NCBI RefSeq assembly: GCF_900176515.1
Contig: NZ_FWXV01000025.1
Location: 1 to 46,703 of the forward strand
Source: Kibdelosporangium aridum
GTDB taxonomy: Bacteria; Actinomycetota; Actinomycetes; Mycobacteriales; Pseudonocardiaceae
DNA: 46,703 nt
Direction: 5' to 3'
In this document: positions 28,120-37,200 of the stretch, one piece after another
Layout: each line of letters starts with the position of its first letter
Numbering within the stretch: the stretch's first letter is position 1
Program-made: the position numbers and the translations under genes
Notes under the pieces: generated by a model
What the model was told of the DNA's origin: nothing
The model's database searches: none
The model's input: only the letters and a program-made list of their open reading frames with translations

Positions 28120-29222
28120 ATCCGTTTATTGTATTTCCGTATGACTGCCGGCATGTCTGCGAACACGCCAATCAAGGCCTGCCGCTCCCTTTCCTCGAAC
28201 CCCAGGAACGAAATCTTGCGCAACGCCGTGGCCGGGTTCGTCCGCAAGTAGTCGATAGCGGCGGTCACCATTCGCTCCGCCGTGGGTATCACCTCGGCAC
28301 CACCGACACCGGTGCCGAGCAAGGGAAACAGCACCGTGCGCGCCGTGAGTCGCTCTGCATGTGTCAGTACGTTGGTGACACACCAGCTGATGTTGAGGAC
28401 CTGCCGATAGCCTGCACCAGGTTCGCCATGGACGGCGGCGACATGGATGATGTGCTTGACGTTGTGGCTGGACCTCAATGCTCCGGCGCCGGTGATCACC
28501 ACTGTGCCGGGTGCGACCGGTCGATGTTCGCGCACCTTGGTTTCCAGTTCGTCCGCGACGAGGTCGTCGACGACTCGGCCGGCGTCATCGTGGATCGCGC
28601 CCCAGTACCGGATGATTCCGGACACGCTGAACTCGTTGTGGCGCGCCATCTTCATGTCGGTGTTCTCGCTGTTGACCCAGGTGTCGGCGGTGCGGACCCG
28701 CCGGATGCTGCCGGACAGGACCTCCAGTCCACACGGAGAACCACTCAGCCGGAACTCCACCGGGCCGTCCGGCGCAGCGATGTTGCCTGTGGTCCGGCCC
28801 AACTCACGGATGAGCCGGTCGAGGTCGCTGTCGATCGAGTAGTGCCTGATCCGCACGGCCTGGCATCGGGCGAGTGCGGCGATGCCTCCGGGCAGGAGTT
28901 CCGCGTCGGGCAGTTCAGCGTCCTCCACCAGGACGGGGATTACGCGTAGGCCGCACGAAAAGGCTTCCTGGATCTCACGGTGCACCCAGTCTCGCTCGGG
29001 GTCCGTCAGAAATTCGATCCACTGTGGACCCATCACCGCGAGTAGCACGTCGCAACGGCGCAAGGTGTCGAACACCGTGGTGACGAAGTCATCGCCGGGA
29101 CGGATCGACCGGGACGCCAGAAACGCACGATCCGGTCCGAGCCTCGCGGCGAGCTCGCGGTGCAGCAGAGTCGCATAGCCAGGCTGTTCTCGCACGCGGT
29201 AGTTCACGAACACTCCACCCAT
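28116..29222 (-). CDS. TIR-macro domain fusion protein
   Basis: A 368-residue protein. An N-terminal TIR domain (about 1-145) begins GGVFVNYRVREQPGYA and contains RDWVHREIQEAFSCGLRVIP. This is strikingly like the SARM1 segment holding the catalytic Glu, so Glu83 is the likely NADase residue. A C-terminal macro domain (about 165-368) shows VNSENTDM, HIIHVAAVHGEPG and the ADP-ribose phosphate loop PLLGTGVGG. Expected chemistry: NAD cleavage by TIR, with ADP-ribose or a cyclic product bound or processed by macro. Start ATG 29222 follows GGGGGGAGGTG by a few bases and lies 21 bases after the CATRA-gene stop, so the two form one operon. An in-frame GTG five codons upstream is less likely. Confidence 0.87.
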   Translation of the reverse strand: MGGVFVNYRVREQPGYATLLHRELAARLGPDRAFLASRSIRPGDDFVTTVFDTLRRCDVLLAVMGPQWIEFLTDPERDWVHREIQEAFSCGLRVIPVLVEDAELPDAELLPGGIAALARCQAVRIRHYSIDSDLDRLIRELGRTTGNIAAPDGPVEFRLSGSPCGLEVLSGSIRRVRTADTWVNSENTDMKMARHNEFSVSGIIRYWGAIHDDAGRVVDDLVADELETKVREHRPVAPGTVVITGAGALRSSHNVKHIIHVAAVHGEPGAGYRQVLNISWCVTNVLTHAERLTARTVLFPLLGTGVGGAEVIPTAERMVTAAIDYLRTNPATALRKISFLGFEERERQALIGVFADMPAVIRKYNKRI

Positions 29223-29243
29223 GACACCTCCCCCCAACGATTA

Positions 29244-31202
29244 TCACGCGCGGATCCGTCCTCCGCGAACGTCAAGCGGAGGACATTCGCCCAGAAGCGC
29301 CCTGACGTAGGAGGCAGCTACCGCAGCGGCATAGTTGCGCCACAGATGGCCGTGACGGCGATCGCCATAGTCGCTGATACCGCGGACCACGTACCACTCC
29401 AGACCGTTCGCGAAGCTGGCCTTGCCGATACCGGTGCCTTCCATCTCGAACGCGCGCAAGTTGTGTTCCGCCGCGATCGCATCGCGTTTACGCAGGTCGC
29501 GCAACGACCGGTCCGCACTGCCGATGCGGCCGTAATGCACCTTGGGCCGGCCCGGACGGTGCCCGCTCAGCACAGGATCCGGATGGGGCGTCGTGGCCTG
29601 GTCATCAGATTCGTCGGTGTAGACGACATCGGTGCTGTCGGCCGGGCGGGCGAAGCTGGGATGAGCGCGCACAATGGCGTCGATGTGCGTCTCCCATGGA
29701 CAACGTTCCATGTGTTCGTCGGTCTGCAGCGCGTTGACCGCGTGCTTGAGCAACGGCGACGGTCTGGGATGCGGCTGGCGCAGTGAGACGTTGTCCGGAG
29801 CGTCGACAACATGGTCATAGTCGACGATTCCCCAACTCGCCACGACGATGTCACCGAGCCGGACATGTTTGGCCGGGTCCGTCACCTTTGGCACGCCCGC
29901 TGCGATGCCGGACATCAGCACGCAGTTGACCGTGCCGAAGCTCCGTATCAGGTTCGCGCAACCGTCGGCGGCGGCGTTGTTCGCCGTCTCGCCGAGCAGT
30001 GTGATCACGACGACGTGCGGCTGGTCCGGCACAGTACTTGGCATCGTGCCAACAAAGTAGTTCGCCCGGTCGCCGGGCACGTTGACGCGCTTCCAGTCGT
30101 CGAGCAGAAACCTTGCGGCGGCACACTCCTCGGGCATCGCCGTCACGATGCCGAACGTCGGCTCGTGCGACCGCACCAGCGCCGGGCCAAGCGACTCCGT
30201 CATCAGCCGAGCGCCTTCCGCTGATGTCTCGAGGTACCTGATGTCGTCGTCCAACCTTTGGCGGAAATACGTTCCCAACGCGAGATCATCACCTATCGGC
30301 CCGTCTTGCGGAAGGTCGGCGACGCGCTTCAACGCCGCCACCGCATTGGATAGCGCGATCTCCACGGTATGACGCATCGTCTTCAGGTTGGTCACATGGC
30401 GGGCGATCCTGAACCGGCTAGTGCTCAGCGCGGCCTGATCCCGCTGTGCCACCGCGTCGTCGATCGTCCGGCACAGCATGCCCGCTTCCGGCAGCCGCGC
30501 ATGCACTCGAAGCTGGTAGCGCACCTTGGCCATGTGCAGGAGATAGCGTGCGAGTTCCGGCATGTCGGCACGACCGTTCGACCACGTCCAGTCGCTCTGC
30601 TCGTCATCGCGGTCCGGCGGCGCCAGCACCACGAACCGCCGCTCCGCCCGCGTGTCCTCGCGGCCGGAGAACTCCCACAGGACGATGCCTGGTTCGAGCT
30701 CGCAGCCACGGCGAACCCGTCCGCCCTCCGACCCCAGCTCCTCGAAAGATCGCACACCCGCATCAATGTGCTCGTCTTTGCCCTGGTAGAGCCACGCGAC
30801 GCCGATGAACGCCTGGGACATCTCGCCAAGCACGCCTTTGACCATCGCGTCGAGCTGCTGCCACGACGCACCCGGCAACGCGGCCAGCACCGACAGGTTA
30901 AGAGCGTCGTGCATCCCCCGAAGCACCGCTTGCACGTGCGTATCCGGCCTCTGCCGGGCGGCCAGCACCGCAGTGCCGACCCCGAAACCAGTGAGTCGGT
31001 CCGGATTCATGGGCAGGCCCAGCAACGGCACCGGTTCGGTCAGGCCGAGTTCGTCGGCGAAACGCGTCCACAACGCGCCGATCTCGGCTACGTCGGCCGG
31101 CTTGCGATCGTCCGCGTGCGCGAACACGTGCAAGATCAACTCTTGCTCCGCGATCAGACTGTCCACCTCCTCGCGTGGTGCCCCTCCAGCAGACCATGCC
31201 AT
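29244..31202 (-). CDS. CATRA conflict protein fused to nucleosidase
   Basis: A 652-residue protein. About residues 1-330 match CATRA proteins, a family known from predicted CHAT/caspase-TPR conflict systems: LIAEQELILHVFAHADD, ALWTRFADELGLTEPVPLLG, VLRGMHDALNLSVLAALPG and the helical segment MRHTVEIALSNAVAALKR. About 348-640 is an MTAN/PNP-type nucleosidase: FGIVTAMPEECAAARF (catalytic Glu at 358/359), LMSGIAAGV, AFEMEGTGIGKASF and VVRGISDYGDRR (Asp611), which are the substrate and catalytic motifs of MTA/SAH nucleosidases. Substrate unknown. ATG 31202 is 15 bases from the start of the divergent CATASP gene; a GTG at about 31168 is an alternative. The TIR-macro gene follows in the same operon. 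Confidence 0.85.
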   Translation of the reverse strand: MAWSAGGAPREEVDSLIAEQELILHVFAHADDRKPADVAEIGALWTRFADELGLTEPVPLLGLPMNPDRLTGFGVGTAVLAARQRPDTHVQAVLRGMHDALNLSVLAALPGASWQQLDAMVKGVLGEMSQAFIGVAWLYQGKDEHIDAGVRSFEELGSEGGRVRRGCELEPGIVLWEFSGREDTRAERRFVVLAPPDRDDEQSDWTWSNGRADMPELARYLLHMAKVRYQLRVHARLPEAGMLCRTIDDAVAQRDQAALSTSRFRIARHVTNLKTMRHTVEIALSNAVAALKRVADLPQDGPIGDDLALGTYFRQRLDDDIRYLETSAEGARLMTESLGPALVRSHEPTFGIVTAMPEECAAARFLLDDWKRVNVPGDRANYFVGTMPSTVPDQPHVVVITLLGETANNAAADGCANLIRSFGTVNCVLMSGIAAGVPKVTDPAKHVRLGDIVVASWGIVDYDHVVDAPDNVSLRQPHPRPSPLLKHAVNALQTDEHMERCPWETHIDAIVRAHPSFARPADSTDVVYTDESDDQATTPHPDPVLSGHRPGRPKVHYGRIGSADRSLRDLRKRDAIAAEHNLRAFEMEGTGIGKASFANGLEWYVVRGISDYGDRRHGHLWRNYAAAVAASYVRALLGECPPLDVRGGRIRA

Positions 31203-31205
31203 CGC

Positions 31206-31211
31206 TAGAGT
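31206..31211 (+). promoter_or_regulatory. Candidate -10 for leaderless CATASP transcript
   Basis: TAGAGT fits the actinobacterial -10 consensus TANNNT. It ends 6 bases before the ATG at 31218, the spacing expected if transcription starts on the A of the start codon. No SD precedes that ATG, which supports a leaderless mRNA. The divergent CATRA start lies only 4 bases to the left. Confidence 0.4.
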
Positions 31212-31217
31212 TACTCC

Positions 31218-31553
31218 ATGTCCATCTTGAACGACCACGCCATCCGCAGGGACGCCCGCGAAGTGGCGGCGGATGTGCTCGAATGGCAAGCCACCGCCGA
31301 GGAATGGGCGGCAATCGCCCAGCTCGTGACGGCAGCTATCGAGGCGTGGGACGCACAGGACTGGCCCGCGCTCGAGCGGGCAACTGTGGCACTGGAGCTC
31401 GCGAGCCCCCTGCGCGCCACCCGAATGGGTGACGAGAGACGGGTCAAATCGTCGATCTCGGAACCAGTGCGGGAAAGGGTGAACAGGCTCGTCCACGGGC
31501 CGGAGGACGACATTCCGCCAACGGAGCCCGAGCGTCCCGAGCAGGCCCGCTGA
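31218..31553 (+). CDS. CATRA-associated small protein (CATASP)
   Basis: An 111-residue helical protein. AREVAADVLEWQATAEEWAA, IEAWDAQDWPALERATVALE and the tail VRERVNRLVHG match the small partner protein that accompanies CATRA proteins in predicted conflict systems. It presumably bridges the CATRA protein and the CHAT protease whose gene begins 4 bases after its stop codon (GTG 31558). It is divergent from the CATRA gene with a shared 15-base gap. Assignment rests on sequence pattern and position; biochemical function has not been shown. Confidence 0.8.
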   Translation: MSILNDHAIRRDAREVAADVLEWQATAEEWAAIAQLVTAAIEAWDAQDWPALERATVALELASPLRATRMGDERRVKSSISEPVRERVNRLVHGPEDDIPPTEPERPEQAR

Positions 31554-31557
31554 CCCC

Positions 31558-34209
31558 GTGCGCCTGGTGTTGGAGCCGCTGCTGCGCTTCAGGTACTGGC
31601 TGATCAACCGCAGGGTTCGGCGGGCCGACCTGATCACGGCGCTGGAGTCCGCCGAACAGACGTTGCGCTGGGCGGATCGTCTGCCTGAGGGGCGGGCCGC
31701 CGAACAGTGGCGTGCAACATTCCTCAACGTCATCGGCTTCGTGCGCTTGGAGATCGGCGATCTGCGTGGTGCGCGGACCGCGTTCGAGGAGTCGCTGTGG
31801 ATTGAGGAGGAACTCGATCCGAAGTCGCCCGAGACGGCCCGAGGGCTGAACAACCTCGCGAGCGTCGCGTACCACCAAGGCGAACTCCACGTCGCGCAGG
31901 CACGCTACGAGCAGGCGATCGCCCTGCGTGCGGCGATCGACCCGATGTCGCTCGATCTCGCCGACTCCCTGTCAGCAGCGGGACAGGTGCTGTCGTCGCT
32001 TGGCCGTGCCGACGACGCCTTCGCCATGTACGAACGGGCATTGGCGATCACGACCGCCACGGAACCTGACAGTTCCGCGCACGCTGGTGTACTTACCAAC
32101 AAGGCGACGCTGCTGCTCAACCGCGGTGCCCTCGACGAGGCAAGGTCGTTGTTCCGCCTTGCGCTCGATATCGAGACCGCGGCGGACCCGCGGTCACCGG
32201 CGACCGCGACCGCGTGGTCGAACATCGGACTCGTGAGCCACGCGTTGGGCGACATCGACCACGCGCTCTCGTCCTTCCAGCGGGCGCTGGAGATCGACAT
32301 GGCCTACACACCCGAAGCACCGCGAACAGCCGCCGACCACAACAACATCGCCATCATCCTGCTCGATCTCGAACGTTTCGACGAAGCCATCGAGCACCTC
32401 ACGGAAGCGCTGCGCATCGAGCAGTGGGCAGCGCCCTCGTCCAGCGCTACCGCGACCGCATTCCTCAACGTCGGGTACGCGCACCAGCTCGCAGGCAGGC
32501 CTGCGGCTGCTGTCGACGACTATCGAAGGGCACTCGGGATCGACGCAGCCATCGCACGTTCCTCACGTGACGTGGCCTTCGATCTCACCAACCTCGGCAC
32601 GGCGGAACACCAGGTCGGCAACAACGACGACGCTGTACACCTGCTGAAGCAGGCGGTGGCGATGTTCGAGAAGTTCGAGCTGCCCGCGGATGGGTCCCAA
32701 GCCGGCACCAACCTCGCCTTCGTACTCGGTGAATCGGGGCAGATCGACGCGGCCATCGACGCGGCAAGGCGTGCGTGTGCGGCAGCCGAGAGGGCGAGAG
32801 TGCTGGCCGGGCACCCCGACACACGCGAGAAGCTGTTCGCGCTGAACCAGTCTCCGTTCTCGCTGCTGCTGGACATGCTGCACACACGACGGGGCGACAA
32901 CGACGGCGACGAAGCATTCGCCGTCGCCGAGGCGGCACGCGCACGTTCTCTCGCCGACCTGCTGGGCGAACGGCCCATCAGGTCGTCACTGCGCGATGGC
33001 GCAATGGCCCTGCGACTGCAGGAGGAACTGGCGCTCCATCGGGAACTGCTCGACGCCCGCGCCCGGTTGGCCTCAGGCCGAACCGATGCCCAGGCGGTCC
33101 GTGATCTGGAGGACCAGCTCGCGGAGTGCCGTCACCGGCTTCGGCAGGACGCGCCGCAGTACGCGAATGCTGTAACGCCGGAGCCGGTCTCGGCATCCGA
33201 GGCGAGGAGCCAGCTCTCCGACGACACCCTCCTGCTGTCCTACGCCGAAAGCACGGCGCGCCTGCACCTGTGGGCGACGCGGAGACATGCGTCGGCCCAC
33301 GTCACCCTCAACATCTCGGCAGCCGATGTGGTGCCACTCGTCGACTTCGCCACTGCGGCCTACCGCCGGGGCGAACCCGGTGGCGACGAGGAGGCATTGG
33401 CACAGGCCAAATTGGCGGAGCTACTGCTGGAACCGATTCCCGAGGCGCTCACGGCAGACGTGCGAAACGTCGTCATCGTGCCTTGTGGACGGCTCTTCCA
33501 CCTGCCCTTCGAGATGCTGCCTTGGCAGCATGGCGTGCTCGGCGACGTGGTCGCGATCAGCTACGTTCCGTCGGTTTCCGTTCTGCACCATGGCATTCGC
33601 CCGGATCAGGCCGTGGCGCGACCGTTCGTGGGCTACGCACCCACATCTCTGCCTGGGGCGCGGACCGAGGTACGCCGTGTCGCGGAAGTGCTGGGTGCGA
33701 GCCCGCAGGACGTCCACACCGGAGCCACCAAGGAAATCGTGGCGAAGACGATCTCCGGTGCGCAGCAGGTGTACTTCGCCACGCACGGACTGCTTGACGA
33801 CCAACAGCCCATGCAGTCCGGCCTGTGGTGCACGCCGGTTCCCGGCGTCGACGACGACCCTGTCCTGCGCGCGTTCGAGATCATCGATCTGCGGATCGAC
33901 GCCGATGTGGTCGTCTGCTCAGCATGCGAAAGCGGTCTGGGCAGACTGCTCGCGGGCGAAGGGCTGGTGGGGTTGAGCCGCGCGCTGTTCTTCGCGGGAG
34001 CGCGCTGCTTGATCGTCAGCCTGTGGCCGACGCCGGACATTCCCACCCGCCGGCTGATAGTGCGGTTCGCCGAGTTGATGCGCGATGGGTCCGCCCCTGC
34101 CGTGGCGCTACGGTTGGCGAAAGAGCAGATGCGCGAATCGCACCCGCAGACCTTCGCTACTCCGTGGACATGGGCCGGTTTCGTGGTGATCGGCGCCGCA
34201 GTTTCGTGA
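31558..34209 (+). CDS. TPR-CHAT protease B (CATRA partner)
   Basis: An 883-residue protein from GTG 31558, 4 bases after the CATASP stop. Residues about 20-430 hold classic TPRs (LNNLASVAYHQGELHVAQAR, WSNIGLVSHALGDIDHALSS, LTNLGTAEHQVGNNDDAVHL). A helical linker with coiled-coil character follows (LHRELLDARARLASG). The CHAT domain (about 590-883) contains IVPCGRLFHLPFEMLP, the catalytic His743 in VYFATHGLLDD and Cys790 in VVCSACESGLG, and a final SLWPTPDIPTRRLI. This is the protease expected to be unleashed by the CATRA/CATASP pair. Unlike proteins A and D it has standard, well-conserved TPRs, so it belongs to another CHAT subfamily. Confidence 0.9.
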   Translation: MRLVLEPLLRFRYWLINRRVRRADLITALESAEQTLRWADRLPEGRAAEQWRATFLNVIGFVRLEIGDLRGARTAFEESLWIEEELDPKSPETARGLNNLASVAYHQGELHVAQARYEQAIALRAAIDPMSLDLADSLSAAGQVLSSLGRADDAFAMYERALAITTATEPDSSAHAGVLTNKATLLLNRGALDEARSLFRLALDIETAADPRSPATATAWSNIGLVSHALGDIDHALSSFQRALEIDMAYTPEAPRTAADHNNIAIILLDLERFDEAIEHLTEALRIEQWAAPSSSATATAFLNVGYAHQLAGRPAAAVDDYRRALGIDAAIARSSRDVAFDLTNLGTAEHQVGNNDDAVHLLKQAVAMFEKFELPADGSQAGTNLAFVLGESGQIDAAIDAARRACAAAERARVLAGHPDTREKLFALNQSPFSLLLDMLHTRRGDNDGDEAFAVAEAARARSLADLLGERPIRSSLRDGAMALRLQEELALHRELLDARARLASGRTDAQAVRDLEDQLAECRHRLRQDAPQYANAVTPEPVSASEARSQLSDDTLLLSYAESTARLHLWATRRHASAHVTLNISAADVVPLVDFATAAYRRGEPGGDEEALAQAKLAELLLEPIPEALTADVRNVVIVPCGRLFHLPFEMLPWQHGVLGDVVAISYVPSVSVLHHGIRPDQAVARPFVGYAPTSLPGARTEVRRVAEVLGASPQDVHTGATKEIVAKTISGAQQVYFATHGLLDDQQPMQSGLWCTPVPGVDDDPVLRAFEIIDLRIDADVVVCSACESGLGRLLAGEGLVGLSRALFFAGARCLIVSLWPTPDIPTRRLIVRFAELMRDGSAPAVALRLAKEQMRESHPQTFATPWTWAGFVVIGAAVS

Positions 34210-34225
34210 GAGGACAACGCTGAAC

Positions 34226-37200
34226 ATGCGTGGACAACGAGCACGCGCGGCTATCCTTGATCGGCTTGGCGCGAGTGCCGGGCAACTGCCGTCCGATGCT
34301 TGTACGGTGCTCGACCGGATCGGGGACGACCCCCTGGAGTGGTCGGCCATCGCGGTGGATCTGTTCGAAAAGGGCGAGGACAAGGCGTCCCGGCAAGCTC
34401 TCGACGCGGTCGCGGCATTGATGAAGTTCGCGCTGGGCACGACTTCGCGCCAGCACCCCTCCCGGGAGCACTTCCTGGGTTGTTACAGCGTCGCACTGGA
34501 ATTGCTCGTCGAGCGGTTCGGCGACCTCGACGTGGCCGCCGAGGCGGAAGCCGTACTGCTGCCGGAAGTCGAGCAGCGGGCGGCGAACGATTCGTTCCGG
34601 CATCGGATATTCCACAGCCTGGGGCGAATGGCGGTCGCCCACACCCTGCACTCCCCCAGCTCCGACGCGACCAGGGCGGTCATCAGAGCCAGACTGCGGA
34701 TGCTGTCGGGCATGCCGCCGGGACATCCTGACCGTCCCGAGATGATGAGCCGCCTCGGCATGGCGTACCACGACCTCTTCCACCAAGAAGACGACAACGA
34801 TGCGGTGGCCGAGGCGGTGCGGTGGACACGCGAAGCACTCGCCGAAGCCAGGGACGATCATCCTGACCTCGGCCCGATCCTGCACTCCGCCTCGACGGCA
34901 CTGCGCCACCAATGCGAGCTCACACCCGACCCGGACCTGTTACGAGAAGCCATACACATCAGCCGTGCCGCAGCAAGCAGGCTCCCCGACTGGGATCTAC
35001 GCTCCGACACAGCCCAACTGCTCTTCTGGTTGTACGAACACGCCGACGACGACGCAGCGCTGGACGAGGCGATCGAGTTGTTCCGTGGTTGGACCGCGGA
35101 CGCGACCGGCACGGATTCCGCATTGGCGCACGGCAAACTCGGAAACGCGTTGCGGGCAAGATATCAACGCACCGGCGACCCCGACGACCTGGCGGAGGCG
35201 GTTCGCACGATGCGCCACGCGGTCCAGACGGTTCCCGTCGACCATCCAAACTACACAGTGCTCGCTTCGAACCTTTCCGCTGTGCTGTCCCTCGCCCACA
35301 ATCGCGCATCGGATGAGACCGTCCACGGCGAATCTGTCCGAATAGGACGAACTGCGGCCGGCAGTGACGACCTTCTCGCGCTGAACAACCTGGGCACCAC
35401 CCTGATCGGCCGGTACACCCAGACCGGCGACAGCCGGGCATTGCAGGAAGCGATCGACACGCTCCAACGCGCCGTCCACGCGACGCCAAGCGAGGATCCA
35501 TTCCTGGCCTCCAGGCTCAGCAACCTCGGCGAGGCGCTGTACTACTCGTTCCAGCGAACCGGTGATCTCCGGGAGCTCGATCGTGCCATCGACCTGGGCA
35601 GGCAGGCGATCGCCGCCGCCACCGGACGGGACCCGGGCCGAGCCGGATACCTGAGCAGGCTCAGTGTCCGGCTGCACGAGAAGTACAAGCACGCGAACGA
35701 CCTCACAGTGCTCACCGAGGCAGCCGCGCAGGCCAAAGACGCGATTGCCGCGCTACGGGCGTCCAATCCGGACCGGCCGATCCTGGTCTCCGCGGCCATC
35801 CACGTGCTCAGGGCTTTGTTCCACGCGACCACGCGACCGGAGGTGCTTGAGGAGGCCATCGAGTTAGGCCGGGCGGAGTTGGCGGCGCTGCCCGTCGGGC
35901 ACGGGGGCCGGACCGAACTGCTCGCGGCGTTCTCGGCCGTGTTGCAACGCAGATACTTCGACTTCGGCGACCGCGCCGCCGGACTGGAAGCCAGTAGATT
36001 GTTGCTGGCCGCGTCGCTGACCCCGGACTCCCCGATGAACCAGATCCTCTACACCCGGTCGGCCGCGCTGTTCTACATCAGTGAGCGGGAATGGCAAGAC
36101 GCGGCGAATGCGATGGCCCACGCGGTCAAACTGTTGCCACGGCTGGCCTCGCGCCGACTGGTCCGAGCAGACCAGGAACGCCAACTTGGCATGGCTGCTG
36201 GGGTTGTGCACGACGCGTGTGCGTGCGCGCTCAACGCCGGTGATCCTGAGCGTGCGCTCACACTGCTCGAACACGGTCGCGGTGTGTTGTTCGCGCAAGC
36301 TCTGGAGAACCGCGACGAGCTCACCGAATTGCGAGAGCAGCGTCCCGATCTCGCCGACGAGGTCGAGCAGATTCGGGACCAACTCGCCAACTGGCCGACC
36401 GGCGGCGCGACCCATGCCGACGAACAGCACGCGCTCACAGTGCGGTGGAATCAGCTGACCGCCGACATCCGCGCCCTGCCGGGATTCGCGCACTTCCTGC
36501 TGCCGCCACCGGCCGACGAACTGCTTGCGGCCGCCGCAGACGGGCCTGTGGTGTTGTTCTCGATCAGCGATTTCCGCTCCGACGCGCTGATCCTCACTCC
36601 GAGAGGCGTCGAGGTCGTCCGCCTGCCAGGCGTGACGCCGGAAGAGATCCGTCGGCGCGCGACGGAGTTCCAGGCCGATGCGAACACCGTCACCGAGACG
36701 CTGGAATGGCTATGGGACAACGTCACCGGGCCGGTGCTCGAGCACGTTGGCCTGCACGGGCCCTCCGGCGACAGATGGCCCCGGCTCTGGTGGTGCCCGA
36801 CGGGGCCGTTGTCGTTCCTTCCTTTGCACGCCGCGGGTTATCACCAACCGTCATCAGGGGGACCGCCGAAGACAGTGATGGACCGGGTTGTCTCGTCGTA
36901 TACGCCGACCGTTCGGGCACTTCTGCATGCTCGCCGTCGCCCGAGATTCGGTGCCGAGGTGGATGCACTGGTGGTGGCCATGCCCAACACTGTGGCGACG
37001 CTGGACCTGCCCGGTGTCGCACACGAAGCCGGAATTCTCGCCGACAACCTCCCGCGCCGGCCCACGGTCCTGCGTGAGGCGGATGCGGTTCGCGATCGGG
37101 TCCTCGCCGAATTGCCCCGGCACAACTGGGTGCACTTCGCGTGTCACGGCTTCAGCGATCCAGGCGATCCGTCGGCCAGCCACCTGTTGCTCGACGACCA

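Noticed and set aside
31203..31853. Upstream extension of the CATRA reading frame to 31853
   Set aside because: The extension is antisense to CATASP and the CHAT B start, and is Ser/Arg-rich without CATRA similarity.
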